A stretch of 64,000 nt of DNA from Schauerella aestuarii (lineage in GTDB: Bacteria; Pseudomonadota; Gammaproteobacteria; Burkholderiales; Burkholderiaceae_B), in the NCBI RefSeq assembly GCF_009866805.1, contig NZ_SIZW01000043.1, positions 806,001 to 870,000 on the forward strand. The letters run 5' to 3'. Numbering within the stretch: the stretch's first letter is position 1; every line of letters begins with the position of its first letter. This document shows positions 1 to 8,358 of the stretch, piece by piece. A program made the translations under genes and the position numbers. The notes under the pieces were generated by a model, which worked only from the letters and a program-made list of their open reading frames with translations, made no database searches and had not been told where the DNA came from.

Positions 1-762
1 CAGCACGACTTCGCCGGGGATCACGTTGTAGGCGTCGCCGGCATGAATCTGCGTGATCGACAGCACGGCGGGATCCAGCGGATCGCGCGTGCGCGAGATC
101 ACGCTTTGCAGCGCCAGCACCATTTCGGCCGCGATCACGATCGGGTCGACGGACTTGTTGGGCTGCGCTGCGTGGCCGCCAGTACCCTTGATCACGATGT
201 CGAAACGGTTGCTCGAGGCCATCGAGGGGCCCGTGCGGAAACCGAAGTGATTGGCAGGCATGCCGGGCATATTGTGGATGCCGAAGACGGCATCGCACGG
301 AAACTTCTCGAACAGGCCGTCTTCCATCATGGCGCGCGCGCCGGCGTTGCCGCCTTCCTCGGCGGGCTGGAAGATGAAGACGATGGTGCCATCGAAATCG
401 CGGTTGGCCGAGAGGTATTGGGCCGCGCCCAACAGCATCGTGGTGTGGCCGTCATGACCACAGCCGTGCATGCGGCCTGCGTTTTTCGACGCATGGTCGA
501 ACTTGTTGAGCTCGGGCATCGGCAGGGCATCCATATCGGCACGGATGCCGATCGTCTTGCCGCTGGTCCCGGCTTTCAGGATGCCCACCACGCCGGTCTT
601 GCCCAGGCCGGTGTGCACCTCGATGCCCATGGCGCGCAGACGTTCGGCCACCAGGGCCGAGGTGCGAACTTCTTCGAAAGCGATTTCGGGATGAGCGTGA
701 ATGTCGCGGCGGATGGCGGTCAATTCGCCGTGCGCGCGTTGGATGGCTTCTAGGGTTTTCAT
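1..762 (-). CDS. M20 family amidohydrolase/peptidase, 3' end cut by window
   Basis: Metal-dependent amidohydrolase of the M20 (hippurate hydrolase/aminoacylase-like) family, which cleaves N-acyl or peptide bonds of small substrates. The visible 254 codons carry the family motifs in order: GIRADMDALPM, then CGHDGHTTMLLG, then PAEEGGNAGARAMMEDGLF with the paired glutamates, then GIHNMPGMPANHF. The C-terminus lies outside the window. The start ATG overlaps the stop of the upstream N-formylglutamate amidohydrolase gene by 4 nt (ATGA), so it is probably translationally coupled and is the last visible gene of the peptide ABC operon. The context suggests it hydrolyses imported acylated amino acids or dipeptides; the exact substrate is not shown. 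Confidence 0.9.
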   Translation of the reverse strand, partial: MKTLEAIQRAHGELTAIRRDIHAHPEIAFEEVRTSALVAERLRAMGIEVHTGLGKTGVVGILKAGTSGKTIGIRADMDALPMPELNKFDHASKNAGRMHGCGHDGHTTMLLGAAQYLSANRDFDGTIVFIFQPAEEGGNAGARAMMEDGLFEKFPCDAVFGIHNMPGMPANHFGFRTGPSMASSNRFDIVIKGTGGHAAQPNKSVDPIVIAAEMVLALQSVISRTRDPLDPAVLSITQIHAGDAYNVIPGEVVL

Positions 763-1619
763 AGCGAACTCCGGATGTAGTCGGCAACGGCTTCGGAGAC
801 GTGCGTCAACGTATTCTGAAGGGTGCCGAAGTCTTTGCTTTTCTCGAAAGTGGTTTCGTTCATGTAGAGACCGCGATGGATCTCGATCTGCAAACTGTGA
901 CGGCGCTCGGCGGGCCGACCCAGGCGGGCGATCAATGCCACGCCTTTGAATGGATCGTTGCGTGCCACGGTGTGACCATGCGCGCGCAAGGTGCGTTCCA
1001 CCACATCGACCAGTTCGGGATCGCACGTGGTGCCATCGCGATCGCCGAGCACGAAGTCGGCCAGCCGGTGCGGGCTGTCGATCTCAAGCACTTCGTACGA
1101 GTCGGCCGGCATCGAGTGCAGATTCAAATGCCACACCGCGCCGAATTGTGCGTAGGCCGCTTCTATCGCTTTGCCCATCGCTGCATGATACGGCGCGTGA
1201 TAGCGCGCAATACGCTGCTGCACTTCGGCCACGGTGAGTTTTCGATCGTAGATCAATTGTCCGCCGGCGCGCTTCCATATCAGGCCGTAACCCAGGCGGC
1301 TTTTCTCGGAGGGCCGGGCATCGCCCGGCCAGGGCGCATCGAGCAGCCCGACGTCGATGTCGTCGGGCTCACGGTTGGGATCGATATACGTACGTGGAAA
1401 CTGCGCGGCGATCAGCGTGCCGCCCACATCGGGCACGGTGTGCCACAACTCGTGCACGTGCGTGTCTTCGCCGGTGCGAAGCACCTCAGGTGCCACGGCA
1501 AAGCCGAAATCGGCTGGATACGTGGTGCCGCTATGCGGCGAATCGCATACGAGCGGCAAGGCCGGCGCGCGTGGCGCGGCCAGGATGAACGGTTCGAAGG
1601 CCGAATCGCTGATGTGCAT
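759..1619 (-). CDS. N-formylglutamate amidohydrolase family protein
   Basis: Predicted 286-aa cytoplasmic hydrolase of the N-formylglutamate amidohydrolase family, which releases formate from N-formyl amino acids. Recognisable segments are SPHSGTTYP near the N-terminus, TGEDTHVHEL, DPNREPDDID, HLNLHSMP and QIEIHRGLYMNE, giving the expected acidic and histidine metal ligands. The start is placed at ATG 1617-1619, preceded by GGAAGGAG; longer reading frames run into the ATPase gene. Only 2 nt separate it from that gene and it overlaps the M20 gene by 4 nt. In Hut pathways this family makes glutamate from formylglutamate, but there are no hut genes here, so a role on imported formylated or acylated peptides is inferred. 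Confidence 0.88.
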   Translation of the reverse strand: MHISDSAFEPFILAAPRAPALPLVCDSPHSGTTYPADFGFAVAPEVLRTGEDTHVHELWHTVPDVGGTLIAAQFPRTYIDPNREPDDIDVGLLDAPWPGDARPSEKSRLGYGLIWKRAGGQLIYDRKLTVAEVQQRIARYHAPYHAAMGKAIEAAYAQFGAVWHLNLHSMPADSYEVLEIDSPHRLADFVLGDRDGTTCDPELVDVVERTLRAHGHTVARNDPFKGVALIARLGRPAERRHSLQIEIHRGLYMNETTFEKSKDFGTLQNTLTHVSEAVADYIRSSL

Positions 1620-1621
1620 GA

Positions 1622-2734
1622 CTACTGTGCTCCTTCCATGTCGTTCAAATGGCACGCGCTCGTGTGCCCCGATGCGATCGTGCGCAATAGCGGGCGCTCG
1701 GTCTTGCACCGCGGCATCGCGTGCGGGCAGCGGGGGTGGAACGTGCAGCCCGAGGGCGGCGCCAGCGGCGAGGGCAGCTCGCCCTTGATCGGCTGGTAGG
1801 TGCGCCGGCCCGGCGTCAGGCTGGGCAACTCTTTGAGCAACGCTTGAGTATAGGGGTGATTCGCGCGGTCGAAAATCGTCTCGGTGGCGGCGATTTCCAC
1901 GATGCGGCCGAGATACATGATCGCCACGCGATCCGACACATGGCTTACCACGCCCAGGTTGTGACTGATGAACAGATAGGTCAGTCCCAGGTCGCGGCGC
2001 AGTTGCGCAAAGAGGTTGAGCACTTGCGCCTGGATCGACACGTCCAGCGCCGCCACGGCCTCGTCGCACACGATGACCGTGGGCTTCAAGGCCAGTGCCC
2101 GGGCGATGCCGATGCGTTGCCGCTGGCCGCCCGAAAACTGATGCGGGTAGCGCTGCGCATAGGCCGGATCCAGGCCCACTTGCCGCATGAGCCCCGCCAC
2201 GTATTCGGCCTTGTCGCGCGACGACACCAGACCGTGTGCCACGGGCGCCTCGCCCACGATGTCCAGCACACGCATGCGCGGGTTGAGCGACGCGTAAGGA
2301 TCCTGGAAGATCATCTGCACGCCGAGTTCATAGGCGCGCCGCTGGGTGGCACTCATCGCCTTCACAGGCATGCCCTGGTAATGCACTTCGCCGGCGGTGG
2401 GCGACAGGATGCCGGCGATCATGCGGCCGAGTGTGGATTTACCGCACCCGGATTCGCCCACGATGCCGATCACCTCGCCGCGTTGCACATCCAGGTCGAC
2501 GCCGGCCACCGCATGCACCACACTCGAGTGCAATCCGGCGCCGAACACATTGGCGATGCGTCCGGCGATATCCAGCGGCTGGGAGAACTTGAGTTCGGCT
2601 TGCCGCAGCGACAGCAGCGGCGCGTTGGGCGCCGCGGCGAGCAAGGGGGCGTCGGACGCCAACACGGGGCTGTCGACGGCCAGATGGCCGGGGGCGCCGG
2701 TGGGCGGGGAGAGCGTATTCACAGGCGCATTCAT
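1622..2734 (-). CDS. Peptide ABC transporter ATP-binding protein (OppF/DppF type)
   Basis: 370-aa ATPase subunit of a dipeptide/oligopeptide importer. Walker [10 protein letters not shown] lies at about residues 93-101. It is followed by Q-loop [12 protein letters not shown], signature [15 protein letters not shown] and Walker [15 protein letters not shown]; the usual DEP is DEA here. The C-terminal oligo_HPY tail has the [14 protein letters not shown] cysteine pattern. An unusual insert ([17 protein letters not shown]) precedes the 'VAGVDLDV' strand. The first 38 residues are Ala/Pro-rich and low complexity. The start ATG overlaps the stop of the upstream ATPase gene by 4 nt. It pairs with the OppD-type subunit to power the two permeases encoded upstream. 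Confidence 0.93.
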   Translation of the reverse strand: MNAPVNTLSPPTGAPGHLAVDSPVLASDAPLLAAAPNAPLLSLRQAELKFSQPLDIAGRIANVFGAGLHSSVVHAVAGVDLDVQRGEVIGIVGESGCGKSTLGRMIAGILSPTAGEVHYQGMPVKAMSATQRRAYELGVQMIFQDPYASLNPRMRVLDIVGEAPVAHGLVSSRDKAEYVAGLMRQVGLDPAYAQRYPHQFSGGQRQRIGIARALALKPTVIVCDEAVAALDVSIQAQVLNLFAQLRRDLGLTYLFISHNLGVVSHVSDRVAIMYLGRIVEIAATETIFDRANHPYTQALLKELPSLTPGRRTYQPIKGELPSPLAPPSGCTFHPRCPHAMPRCKTERPLLRTIASGHTSACHLNDMEGAQ

Positions 2735-3747
2735 TTGGGATCGGGCTCCCCGGCATGCCAGCAGCGCACCCATTGCGCCGGGCGGATTTCGACGGGCTGC
2801 GGATCCTTCGTACAGACCTCGGTGGCGCGCGGGCAACGCGTGCGAAACGCACAGCCTTCGGGAAGATTGAGCAGCGACGGCGTCATGCCCGGAATCTGGG
2901 CGAGCGGCGCGCCGCGGGTTTCGGGGCGCGGGATCGAGTCGATCAGCCCGTGGGTATAAGGATGCTGCGGGTGGCCGATGACGTCGGCGGTGCTGCCCGT
3001 CTCGACGATACGCCCGGCATACATCACCGACACGCGGTCTGCGAGACCCGACACCACGGCCAGATCGTGAGTGATCCAGATCAGCGCCGTCCCGGTCTCC
3101 TTACAGAGCTTCTGCACTTCATACAGGATCTGGCCCTGGATGGTCACATCCAGGGCGGTCGTGGGTTCGTCGGCAATGATCAGGCGCGGCGAATTGAGCA
3201 AGGCGATGGCGATGGCCACGCGTTGCCGCATGCCGCCCGAAAACTGATGCGGATACGACCGCAACCGCTCGTCGGGCGAAGCGATGCCCACCATGGTGAG
3301 CACATCGCGGGCGCGGTTGCGGGCCTCGTCGCGGCTCACCTTGCGATGCGCCTGGATCGCCTCGATCATCTGCGTATCCACGCGCAACACGGGGTTGAGC
3401 GTCATCATGGGATCCTGGAAGATCATGGCGATGTCGCGCCCGCGCACATCGCGCAACTGGTCTTGCGTGGCGTGACGCAGGTCGTGGCCGTCGAAGTTGA
3501 TTTCGCCACCCACCACGCGTCCAGGCGGATCGAGCAGGCCGATCAGCGAAAAGCCGGTGATGCTCTTGCCCGAGCCCGACTCGCCCACCAGACCGAGGAT
3601 CTCGCCGGGCTTGAGCGTGAGGTCGACGCCGTCGACGGCTTTGACGACGCCGTTGCGGGTGAAAAAGTGGGTTTGCAGGCCGCGCACATCGAGGATGGGC
3701 GCCGCAGCCGCGGAATCTGCTTGAGAAGTTGCCATGCCGTGTTGCAT
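2731..3747 (-). CDS. Peptide ABC transporter ATP-binding protein (OppD/DppD type)
   Basis: 338-aa ATPase of the dipeptide-type importer. Motifs are Walker A GESGSGKS at about residues 55-62, Q-loop [12 protein letters not shown], signature [15 protein letters not shown], Walker [15 protein letters not shown] and H-loop ITHDLAVV. The C-terminal oligo_HPY domain contains [14 protein letters not shown]. The start was set at ATG 3745-3747, 4 nt after the stop of the permease gene; an in-frame ATG at 3733-3735 is an equally good alternative and neither has a strong Shine-Dalgarno sequence. It works with the following OppF-like subunit. Confidence 0.93.
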   Translation of the reverse strand: MQHGMATSQADSAAAAPILDVRGLQTHFFTRNGVVKAVDGVDLTLKPGEILGLVGESGSGKSITGFSLIGLLDPPGRVVGGEINFDGHDLRHATQDQLRDVRGRDIAMIFQDPMMTLNPVLRVDTQMIEAIQAHRKVSRDEARNRARDVLTMVGIASPDERLRSYPHQFSGGMRQRVAIAIALLNSPRLIIADEPTTALDVTIQGQILYEVQKLCKETGTALIWITHDLAVVSGLADRVSVMYAGRIVETGSTADVIGHPQHPYTHGLIDSIPRPETRGAPLAQIPGMTPSLLNLPEGCAFRTRCPRATEVCTKDPQPVEIRPAQWVRCWHAGEPDPK

Positions 3748-3751
3748 TGAA

Positions 3752-4675
3752 TTAGTTCGCGTTGCGCGGGTTGAGCACGTCGCGCAGATGGTCGCCGACC
3801 AGGTTGATGCCGATGATGGCGATCGCCAGGGCAATGCCCGGGAAGAACGAGATCCAGTAGCGGCCCGACAGCAGGAACTCGAAGCCGTTGGAGATCAGCA
3901 TGCCCAGTGACGGTTCGGTGACCGGTACGCCCACGCCGAGAAACGACAGGGTGGCCTCGAGGGCGATGGCGTGCGCCAGATCAATGGTGGCGATCACGAT
4001 GAGCGGTGGCATGCAGTTGGGCAGCAAGTGACGCCACAAGATGCGCCACCAGCAGAGCGACATGCATCGCGCCGCCTCGACGTACTCCTTGTTGCGTTCG
4101 ACGAGGGCTGCGCCGCGTGCGGCCCGTGCAAAGTAGGCCCATTGCACCACGATCAGGGCGATGATGACTTTGTCCACGCCTTTGCCCAGGATCGCCAGCA
4201 GCATGAGTGCCACGAGAATGGCCGGAAACGACAATTGAATGTCGACGATGCGCATCAGGAGCGCGTCGAGCTTGCCGCCGAAGTAGGCGGCGATCAGGCC
4301 GACGGTGGCGCCGATCGCAAACGCGAAGAACACCGAGATGCCGGCCACCATGAGACTGGTGCGCAAGCCGTACAAAATGGCGGAGAACAGATCGCGCGCC
4401 TGGCCGTCGGTGCCCAGCAGATAACGCATCGTGCCGTCGCCGCTTTCGCTGCCCGGCGGCAGCTTGGAATCCATGATGTCCAGGGTGCCGATGTCGAACG
4501 GATTCTGCGGCGCGATCCACGGCGCGAAAACGGCAGCGACCACGGTCACGGTGAGCAGGATCAGGCCGACGACGGCGAGTTTGCTGGCGAAGAAGTCGAC
4601 AAAAAAACGGCGCCACGGGCCTTCCGGTTTGCGGGCCGCGGCGATTGCCGGTTTAACGATTTCGGCTTGGCTCAT
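3752..4675 (-). CDS. Peptide ABC transporter permease (DppC type)
   Basis: 307-aa inner-membrane permease of the DppC/OppC family. An N-terminal membrane helix (about residues 26-50, LAVVGLILLTVTVVAAVFAPW) is followed by the typical periplasmic stretch ending in LLGTDGQARDLFSAILYGLRTSL. Several further helices follow, with the cytoplasmic EAA-like loop NKEYVEAARCMSLCWWRILWRHLLPN that contacts the ATPases. The start ATG overlaps the DppB-type gene stop by 4 nt. It forms the heterodimeric channel with that protein. Confidence 0.93.
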   Translation of the reverse strand: MSQAEIVKPAIAAARKPEGPWRRFFVDFFASKLAVVGLILLTVTVVAAVFAPWIAPQNPFDIGTLDIMDSKLPPGSESGDGTMRYLLGTDGQARDLFSAILYGLRTSLMVAGISVFFAFAIGATVGLIAAYFGGKLDALLMRIVDIQLSFPAILVALMLLAILGKGVDKVIIALIVVQWAYFARAARGAALVERNKEYVEAARCMSLCWWRILWRHLLPNCMPPLIVIATIDLAHAIALEATLSFLGVGVPVTEPSLGMLISNGFEFLLSGRYWISFFPGIALAIAIIGINLVGDHLRDVLNPRNAN

Positions 4676-5646
4676 CGACGGCCCTCCAGACGAACGCGGG
4701 GATCGAGCACGGTATAGATGATGTCCACCACCAGATTGAGCATGACGAGGAAGAACACGATCAGGAGCAGGTAGGCCACCACGACCGGACGATCCAGATT
4801 GATGATGGAGTCGATCAGCAGTTTGCCCATGCCGGGCCACGAAAAGACGGTTTCGGTAACCACCGCGAAAGCGACGACCTGTCCGAACTCCAAACCCGCC
4901 ACCGTGACGATGGGAATCAGGATGTTCTTGAGCAGGTGCACACCCAGCACGCGGCGCTCGGAGAGCCCCTTGGCGCGGGCGAACTTGATGTAATCCATCG
5001 GCAGCGACTCGCGCGTGGCGGCGCGGGTGACGCGGATGATGGTGGCACATTTGGCCATTGCGATCGTGATCGCCGGCAAGGCCAGGCTCAACCAGCCGCT
5101 GACGGTGAAGATGCTCAGGTTGAGCGAGCCGATGGCAACCGTTTGCCCGCGACCGCTGGCGGGCACCCAGCCCAGCGTGACGGCGAAAACCATGATGAGC
5201 ATCAGGCCAACCCAGAAGTTGGGCAGTGAAAACCCCAGCACCGAGCCCGTCATGATGGCGCGCGACGACACCGCCTGCGGTTTGAGCCCGGCGCGGATGC
5301 CGAGCGGCACGCCGATCAGCACCGACAGCAGCATGGCCGTGATGGCGAGTTCGAGCGTGGCGGGCGCGCGTTGCAGGATGAGCCGCATGGCGGGCTCACC
5401 GGTCAGGAAACTATTGCCGAAGTCGCCCTGGACGGCCTGGCCCATGAAGACGAGGTATTGGCGCCACAGCGGAAGGTCCAATCCCAGCGAGGCCCGGATG
5501 GCGTCGCGTTGCGCCTCGGTGGCTTCGGGGCTGGCCAACATCGAAATGGGGTCGCCGACAAGATAGATACCGACAAAGACCAGGGCCGACATGACGAGCA
5601 TGACGACGACGGTCTGGAGCAGCCGGCGAATAATGGTTGCTAGCAC
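4672..5646 (-). CDS. Peptide ABC transporter permease (DppB type)
   Basis: About 324-aa permease of the DppB/OppB family. The N-terminus fits the family pattern IIRRLLQTVVVMLVMSALVF, with GDPISML and LGLDLPLWRQYLVFMGQAVQGDFGNSF downstream. The coupling loop [27 protein letters not shown] is present. The start is uncertain: GTG at 5644-5646 matches the usual N-terminus and has GAGAG upstream, while a second GTG lies 9 nt further upstream and the frame is open to 5736. It is separated from the upstream binding-protein gene by 133 nt that contain a stem-loop and tandem repeats. Confidence 0.9.
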   Translation of the reverse strand: MLATIIRRLLQTVVVMLVMSALVFVGIYLVGDPISMLASPEATEAQRDAIRASLGLDLPLWRQYLVFMGQAVQGDFGNSFLTGEPAMRLILQRAPATLELAITAMLLSVLIGVPLGIRAGLKPQAVSSRAIMTGSVLGFSLPNFWVGLMLIMVFAVTLGWVPASGRGQTVAIGSLNLSIFTVSGWLSLALPAITIAMAKCATIIRVTRAATRESLPMDYIKFARAKGLSERRVLGVHLLKNILIPIVTVAGLEFGQVVAFAVVTETVFSWPGMGKLLIDSIINLDRPVVVAYLLLIVFFLVMLNLVVDIIYTVLDPRVRLEGRR

Positions 5647-5711
5647 AGCGTTCACTCTCGTTGACAGCAGGCGTGCACGACGCGCGCTGCGGTATTCGGC
5701 GATTCGGGCGG

Positions 5712-5738
5712 GGGTGGCGCGCATCGCACGCACCACCC
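5712..5738 (-). other. Intercistronic stem-loop between receptor and permease genes
   Basis: An 11-bp stem is formed by 5712-5722 and 5728-5738 (GGGTGGCGCGC with ACGCACCACCC, including two G-U type pairs on the transcript), with a 5-nt loop. No T-run follows, so it is not a classical intrinsic terminator. It lies between the binding-protein stop and the DppB-type start. By analogy with other ABC operons it may stabilise the upstream receptor mRNA and lower permease expression; this role is inferred. Confidence 0.5.
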
Positions 5739-5740
5739 GC

Positions 5741-5788
5741 GAATCGTTTACTTCACCATCCGTTTACTTCACGAATCGCTTACTTCTT
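5741..5788 (-). repeat. Three-copy 16-bp tandem repeat over the stop codon of the binding-protein gene
   Basis: Three consecutive 16-bp units occupy 5741-5756, 5757-5772 and 5773-5788. On the minus strand they read AAGAAGTAAGCGATTC, GTGAAGTAAACGGATG and GTGAAGTAAACGATTC. The first unit contains the last codons and the TAA of the periplasmic binding-protein gene; the next two copy that segment into the intergenic gap. Units 2 and 3 differ at three positions. Confidence 0.85.
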
Positions 5789-7366
5789 GAGCGTGGCGAA
5801 CTGCGCCAGCGTGACCTGATCCGGACGACCTTGGTATTGGATGTCGTTTTTCATGGCCCAGACGGACAGTTCGTAATGCAGCGGCAACATGGCATAGTCG
5901 TTCATCGCCAGGTCGCTTGCCTGCTGCAGCATTTGGGCGCGCTTGCCGTCGTCCATCACCGATCCGGATTGCGCCACGAGCTCATCCATCTTGGGGTTGG
6001 AGTAACGGCTGCGGTTGGTCGTGCCCAGGCCCGCGGCCGGATTGGGCGTGACCAGCAACGACGACAGCGCATTGGACATTTCGCCGGTCGACACCGACCA
6101 GCCGGCCAGGTAAGCGCTGAACGCATAGCTGTCGCGGTTCTTGAAGAATACCGGCGGCGCCATGGCGTCGACGTTCGTCTTCACACCGATCCGGCTCCAC
6201 ATGCCGGCCACGGCCTGGGCGACCTTCGAGTCGTTGACGTAACGGCCCGACGGCGAGCCCAGCGTGATCTCGAACCCGTTGGGATAACCGGCATCGGCCA
6301 GCAACTTCTTGGCCTTTTCGATATCCGCCTTCGGGGGCACCGAGTGCGCCTTGGATGCGCCGAACATCGGGTACGGCAACATCTGGCCGGCGCCGAGGGC
6401 CACGCCGCCCATCACGCGTTCGACGATGGCGTCGCGATTGATCGCCAGCGACAACGCCTCACGCACGCGCTTGTCTTTCAGCGGGTTCTTGTCGGTGCCC
6501 TTGATGCCCGGGCTGGGTTCGGCGAACTGATCCAGCGCCACATACACCGTGCGCACCGAAGGCGTTTCCTCGACGGCCAGCGCCTTGTTCTTCTTCAGCG
6601 CGGGCAGATCGTCCGTTGGGGGATCTTCGATCATGTCGACGTTGCCGGCCAGCAGCGCGGCCACGCGGGCGGCGGGATTGGTCATCGGGCGATAGATGAC
6701 GCGATCCCAGGTGGGCTTGGCACCCCAGTAGTTATCGTTGCGGGCCAGGATGAATTCCGAACCCCGCTGCCAGGAAACGAATTTATAAGGACCGGTACCG
6801 ATCAAGCCATCGCCGCTGTTGAGCTGCATGGTGGTCTTGCCTTCGGCAGCCGGGCCCGATGCCGCTTTCTTGGACAGGATGGGCAGTTGCGCCAGGTTCA
6901 CCAGCAGCAAGGGCGACGGCTCCTTGGTGGTGATGCGCACCGTCATCGGATCCACCGCTTCCGTCTTGGCGACCGAACCGAGGTAGAGCGTAAACGGCGA
7001 CGGGCTGTTGGGCACCTTCGGAATACGATCGTAGGTGAACACCACGTCTTCCGCCGTGAACGGTGTGCCGTCGGAGAACTTGACGTTGGGACGCAGCTTG
7101 AACGTCCACACCTTGCCGTCGACAGTCCACGATTCGGCCAGACCGGGTTGCGGCTTGAGATCCTTGTCCAGGAGGATCATCGGGTCGAAGATGGTTTGAG
7201 CGATCTGGTTGTTGGGAGTGAGCGCGTGATACTGCGGATCCATGGCGCTGGGCTCGGTTTTGAGTGCGATCGTGAGGTCGCGAGCCCAAGCCGATCCCGT
7301 GGCTCCCATGGCAAGAAAAACGGCGGCCGAGCCGCACGCCAGAGCGCGTGTAAAGCGTAGTGCCAT
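5780..7366 (-). CDS. Peptide ABC transporter periplasmic substrate-binding protein
   Basis: 528-aa family-5 solute-binding protein (DppA/OppA class). A signal peptide covers about residues 1-28 (MALRFTRALACGSAAVFLAM, then GATGSAWA cleavage region). The mature part opens with the typical LTIALKTEPSAMDPQYH, followed by SDGTPFTAEDVVFTYDRI and the VREALSLAINRDAIVERVMGG segment. The start ATG has CGGAG 6-8 nt upstream. It is the first gene of the minus-strand peptide import operon and delivers the substrate to the DppBC-like permeases. The accompanying formylglutamate amidohydrolase and M20 enzyme suggest acylated peptides as ligands, but binding specificity cannot be read from sequence. Confidence 0.93.
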   Translation of the reverse strand: MALRFTRALACGSAAVFLAMGATGSAWARDLTIALKTEPSAMDPQYHALTPNNQIAQTIFDPMILLDKDLKPQPGLAESWTVDGKVWTFKLRPNVKFSDGTPFTAEDVVFTYDRIPKVPNSPSPFTLYLGSVAKTEAVDPMTVRITTKEPSPLLLVNLAQLPILSKKAASGPAAEGKTTMQLNSGDGLIGTGPYKFVSWQRGSEFILARNDNYWGAKPTWDRVIYRPMTNPAARVAALLAGNVDMIEDPPTDDLPALKKNKALAVEETPSVRTVYVALDQFAEPSPGIKGTDKNPLKDKRVREALSLAINRDAIVERVMGGVALGAGQMLPYPMFGASKAHSVPPKADIEKAKKLLADAGYPNGFEITLGSPSGRYVNDSKVAQAVAGMWSRIGVKTNVDAMAPPVFFKNRDSYAFSAYLAGWSVSTGEMSNALSSLLVTPNPAAGLGTTNRSRYSNPKMDELVAQSGSVMDDGKRAQMLQQASDLAMNDYAMLPLHYELSVWAMKNDIQYQGRPDQVTLAQFATLKK

Positions 7367-7435
7367 TCAAAACTCCGTTGGTGTGTTCGTCGTGCGGGCG
7401 GTGCGTAGATGCGTGCGAGCATGACCCAGCTTATG

Positions 7436-7464
7436 AACATAACCACCTTGTCAAACCCTGACAA
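7436..7464 (-). promoter_or_regulatory. Putative sigma70 promoter and overlapping dyad for the peptide ABC operon
   Basis: On the minus strand TTGTCA (7464-7459) is followed after 17 nt by TATGTT (7441-7436), giving a predicted 5' leader of about 60 nt to the binding-protein ATG. The -35 element lies in a perfect 6-5-6 inverted repeat, TTGTCAAACCCTGACAA at 7448-7464, the kind of site a dimeric regulator could bind. Both assignments come from consensus matching only. Confidence 0.5.
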
Positions 7465-7608
7465 CGGTTGTATTCCCTTATTGCACCGCAGCGAGTTCGA
7501 TGCCTGTCCCCGTTTATGCGGGCGGCGTCGAATGGGGGCAGGATGGCGATCGGCGCCGGGAACCGGGCTTGCTCATCAACGGCACAACTCAATCATCAGG
7601 AGATCGTT

Positions 7609-7800
7609 ATGTCGGAAAAAATCAGAGCGACGCTTGCCATCGATAAGACGGCCGACGGCAAATTCATCTGGGTCGTTACAGCGGTCGAGGGCGATATCGG
7701 CACCATGCCGCGCATCGAGCGTGCGACCACCGGCTATGCAACCGAAGATGAAGCCCGGCGGGCCGGCGAGCAGCAGATCGAAAAAATGCGCGCCGACTGA
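7609..7800 (+). CDS. Small conserved-looking protein of unknown function
   Basis: 63-aa protein starting MSEKIRATLAIDKTADGKF with a clear CAGGAG ribosome binding site. The sequence is soluble, slightly acidic and has no signal peptide; its pattern suggests a short beta-hairpin (ATLAIDKT / FIWVVTAVEG) followed by a helix rich in Glu and Arg (TEDEARRAGEQQIEKM). I do not recognise a family. It stands alone, divergent from the peptide ABC operon, and could share its intergenic control region. Confidence 0.65.
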   Translation: MSEKIRATLAIDKTADGKFIWVVTAVEGDIGTMPRIERATTGYATEDEARRAGEQQIEKMRAD

Positions 7801-7987
7801 CCTGTCGACTGAATTGCCGAAAATGAGGCGGCGCGTAACGCGCCGAATTCGCGGCGAATAGAATGGAGCAGTGACTGACGCCGCTCATGATGCGTCGGTT
7901 GCTGCCATCAACGGCATCGAGGCTGATCGATGCGTGTCGCGTGGCACCGGGATTACCTTTTTTAACGATGCAAATGTTGGAGCGAGT

Positions 7988-8335
7988 ATGACTTGGAAAC
8001 TCATGACGATGGCGGCCGTGGTCGGCTTGGCGGGCTGCTCGATGATGAACTCGGGATCCTCCCCATCTGCCAGCGCGAGCGCCGATACCGGGCGCAGTCC
8101 AGGCCTGGTGTCAGGTGGGCCCGGGCAGGCCGGCGAGTGCAACAGCGGCCCGGTGCAAAAGGCGATCGGCACCGCGATGTCGCAATCCGTTCTTGATCAG
8201 TTGCGCAGCCAATCGGGTTCCGGCTCGGCGCGTGTGCTCAAGCCGGGCGAGATGATCACCATGGAATACAACCCCAGCCGCCTGAATGTGCTGGTCGACG
8301 CACAAGGCGCGATCACCGCCGTGCGCTGCGGTTGA
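7988..8335 (+). CDS. Predicted lipoprotein with peptidase inhibitor I78-like domain
   Basis: 115-aa protein with an N-terminal lipoprotein signal (MTWKLMTMAAVVGLAGC, lipobox LAGC), a Ser/Gly-rich linker and a C-terminal domain ending RVLKPGEMITMEYNPSRLNVLVDAQGAITAVRCG. That ending, with the RLN motif, the Asp four residues on and the terminal CG, matches the I78 inhibitor family (potato-inhibitor-like fold; the known members inhibit serine proteases). It probably sits on the periplasmic face of a membrane. The start ATG follows GGAG at good spacing. The 187 nt before it contain a GC-rich hairpin (7829-7845) but no T-tract. Confidence 0.8.
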   Translation: MTWKLMTMAAVVGLAGCSMMNSGSSPSASASADTGRSPGLVSGGPGQAGECNSGPVQKAIGTAMSQSVLDQLRSQSGSGSARVLKPGEMITMEYNPSRLNVLVDAQGAITAVRCG

Positions 8336-8358
8336 GTCGGCTTGGCGACGTTGCATCC

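Noticed and set aside
5591-7360. 589-codon plus-strand frame over the peptide-binding-protein gene
   Set aside because: Antisense to a gene with signal peptide and clear family motifs; His/Arg-rich translation.
7829-7845. Perfect GC-rich hairpin after the small gene at 7609-7800
   Set aside because: No T-run follows and the loop is only 3 nt, so I did not call a terminator.
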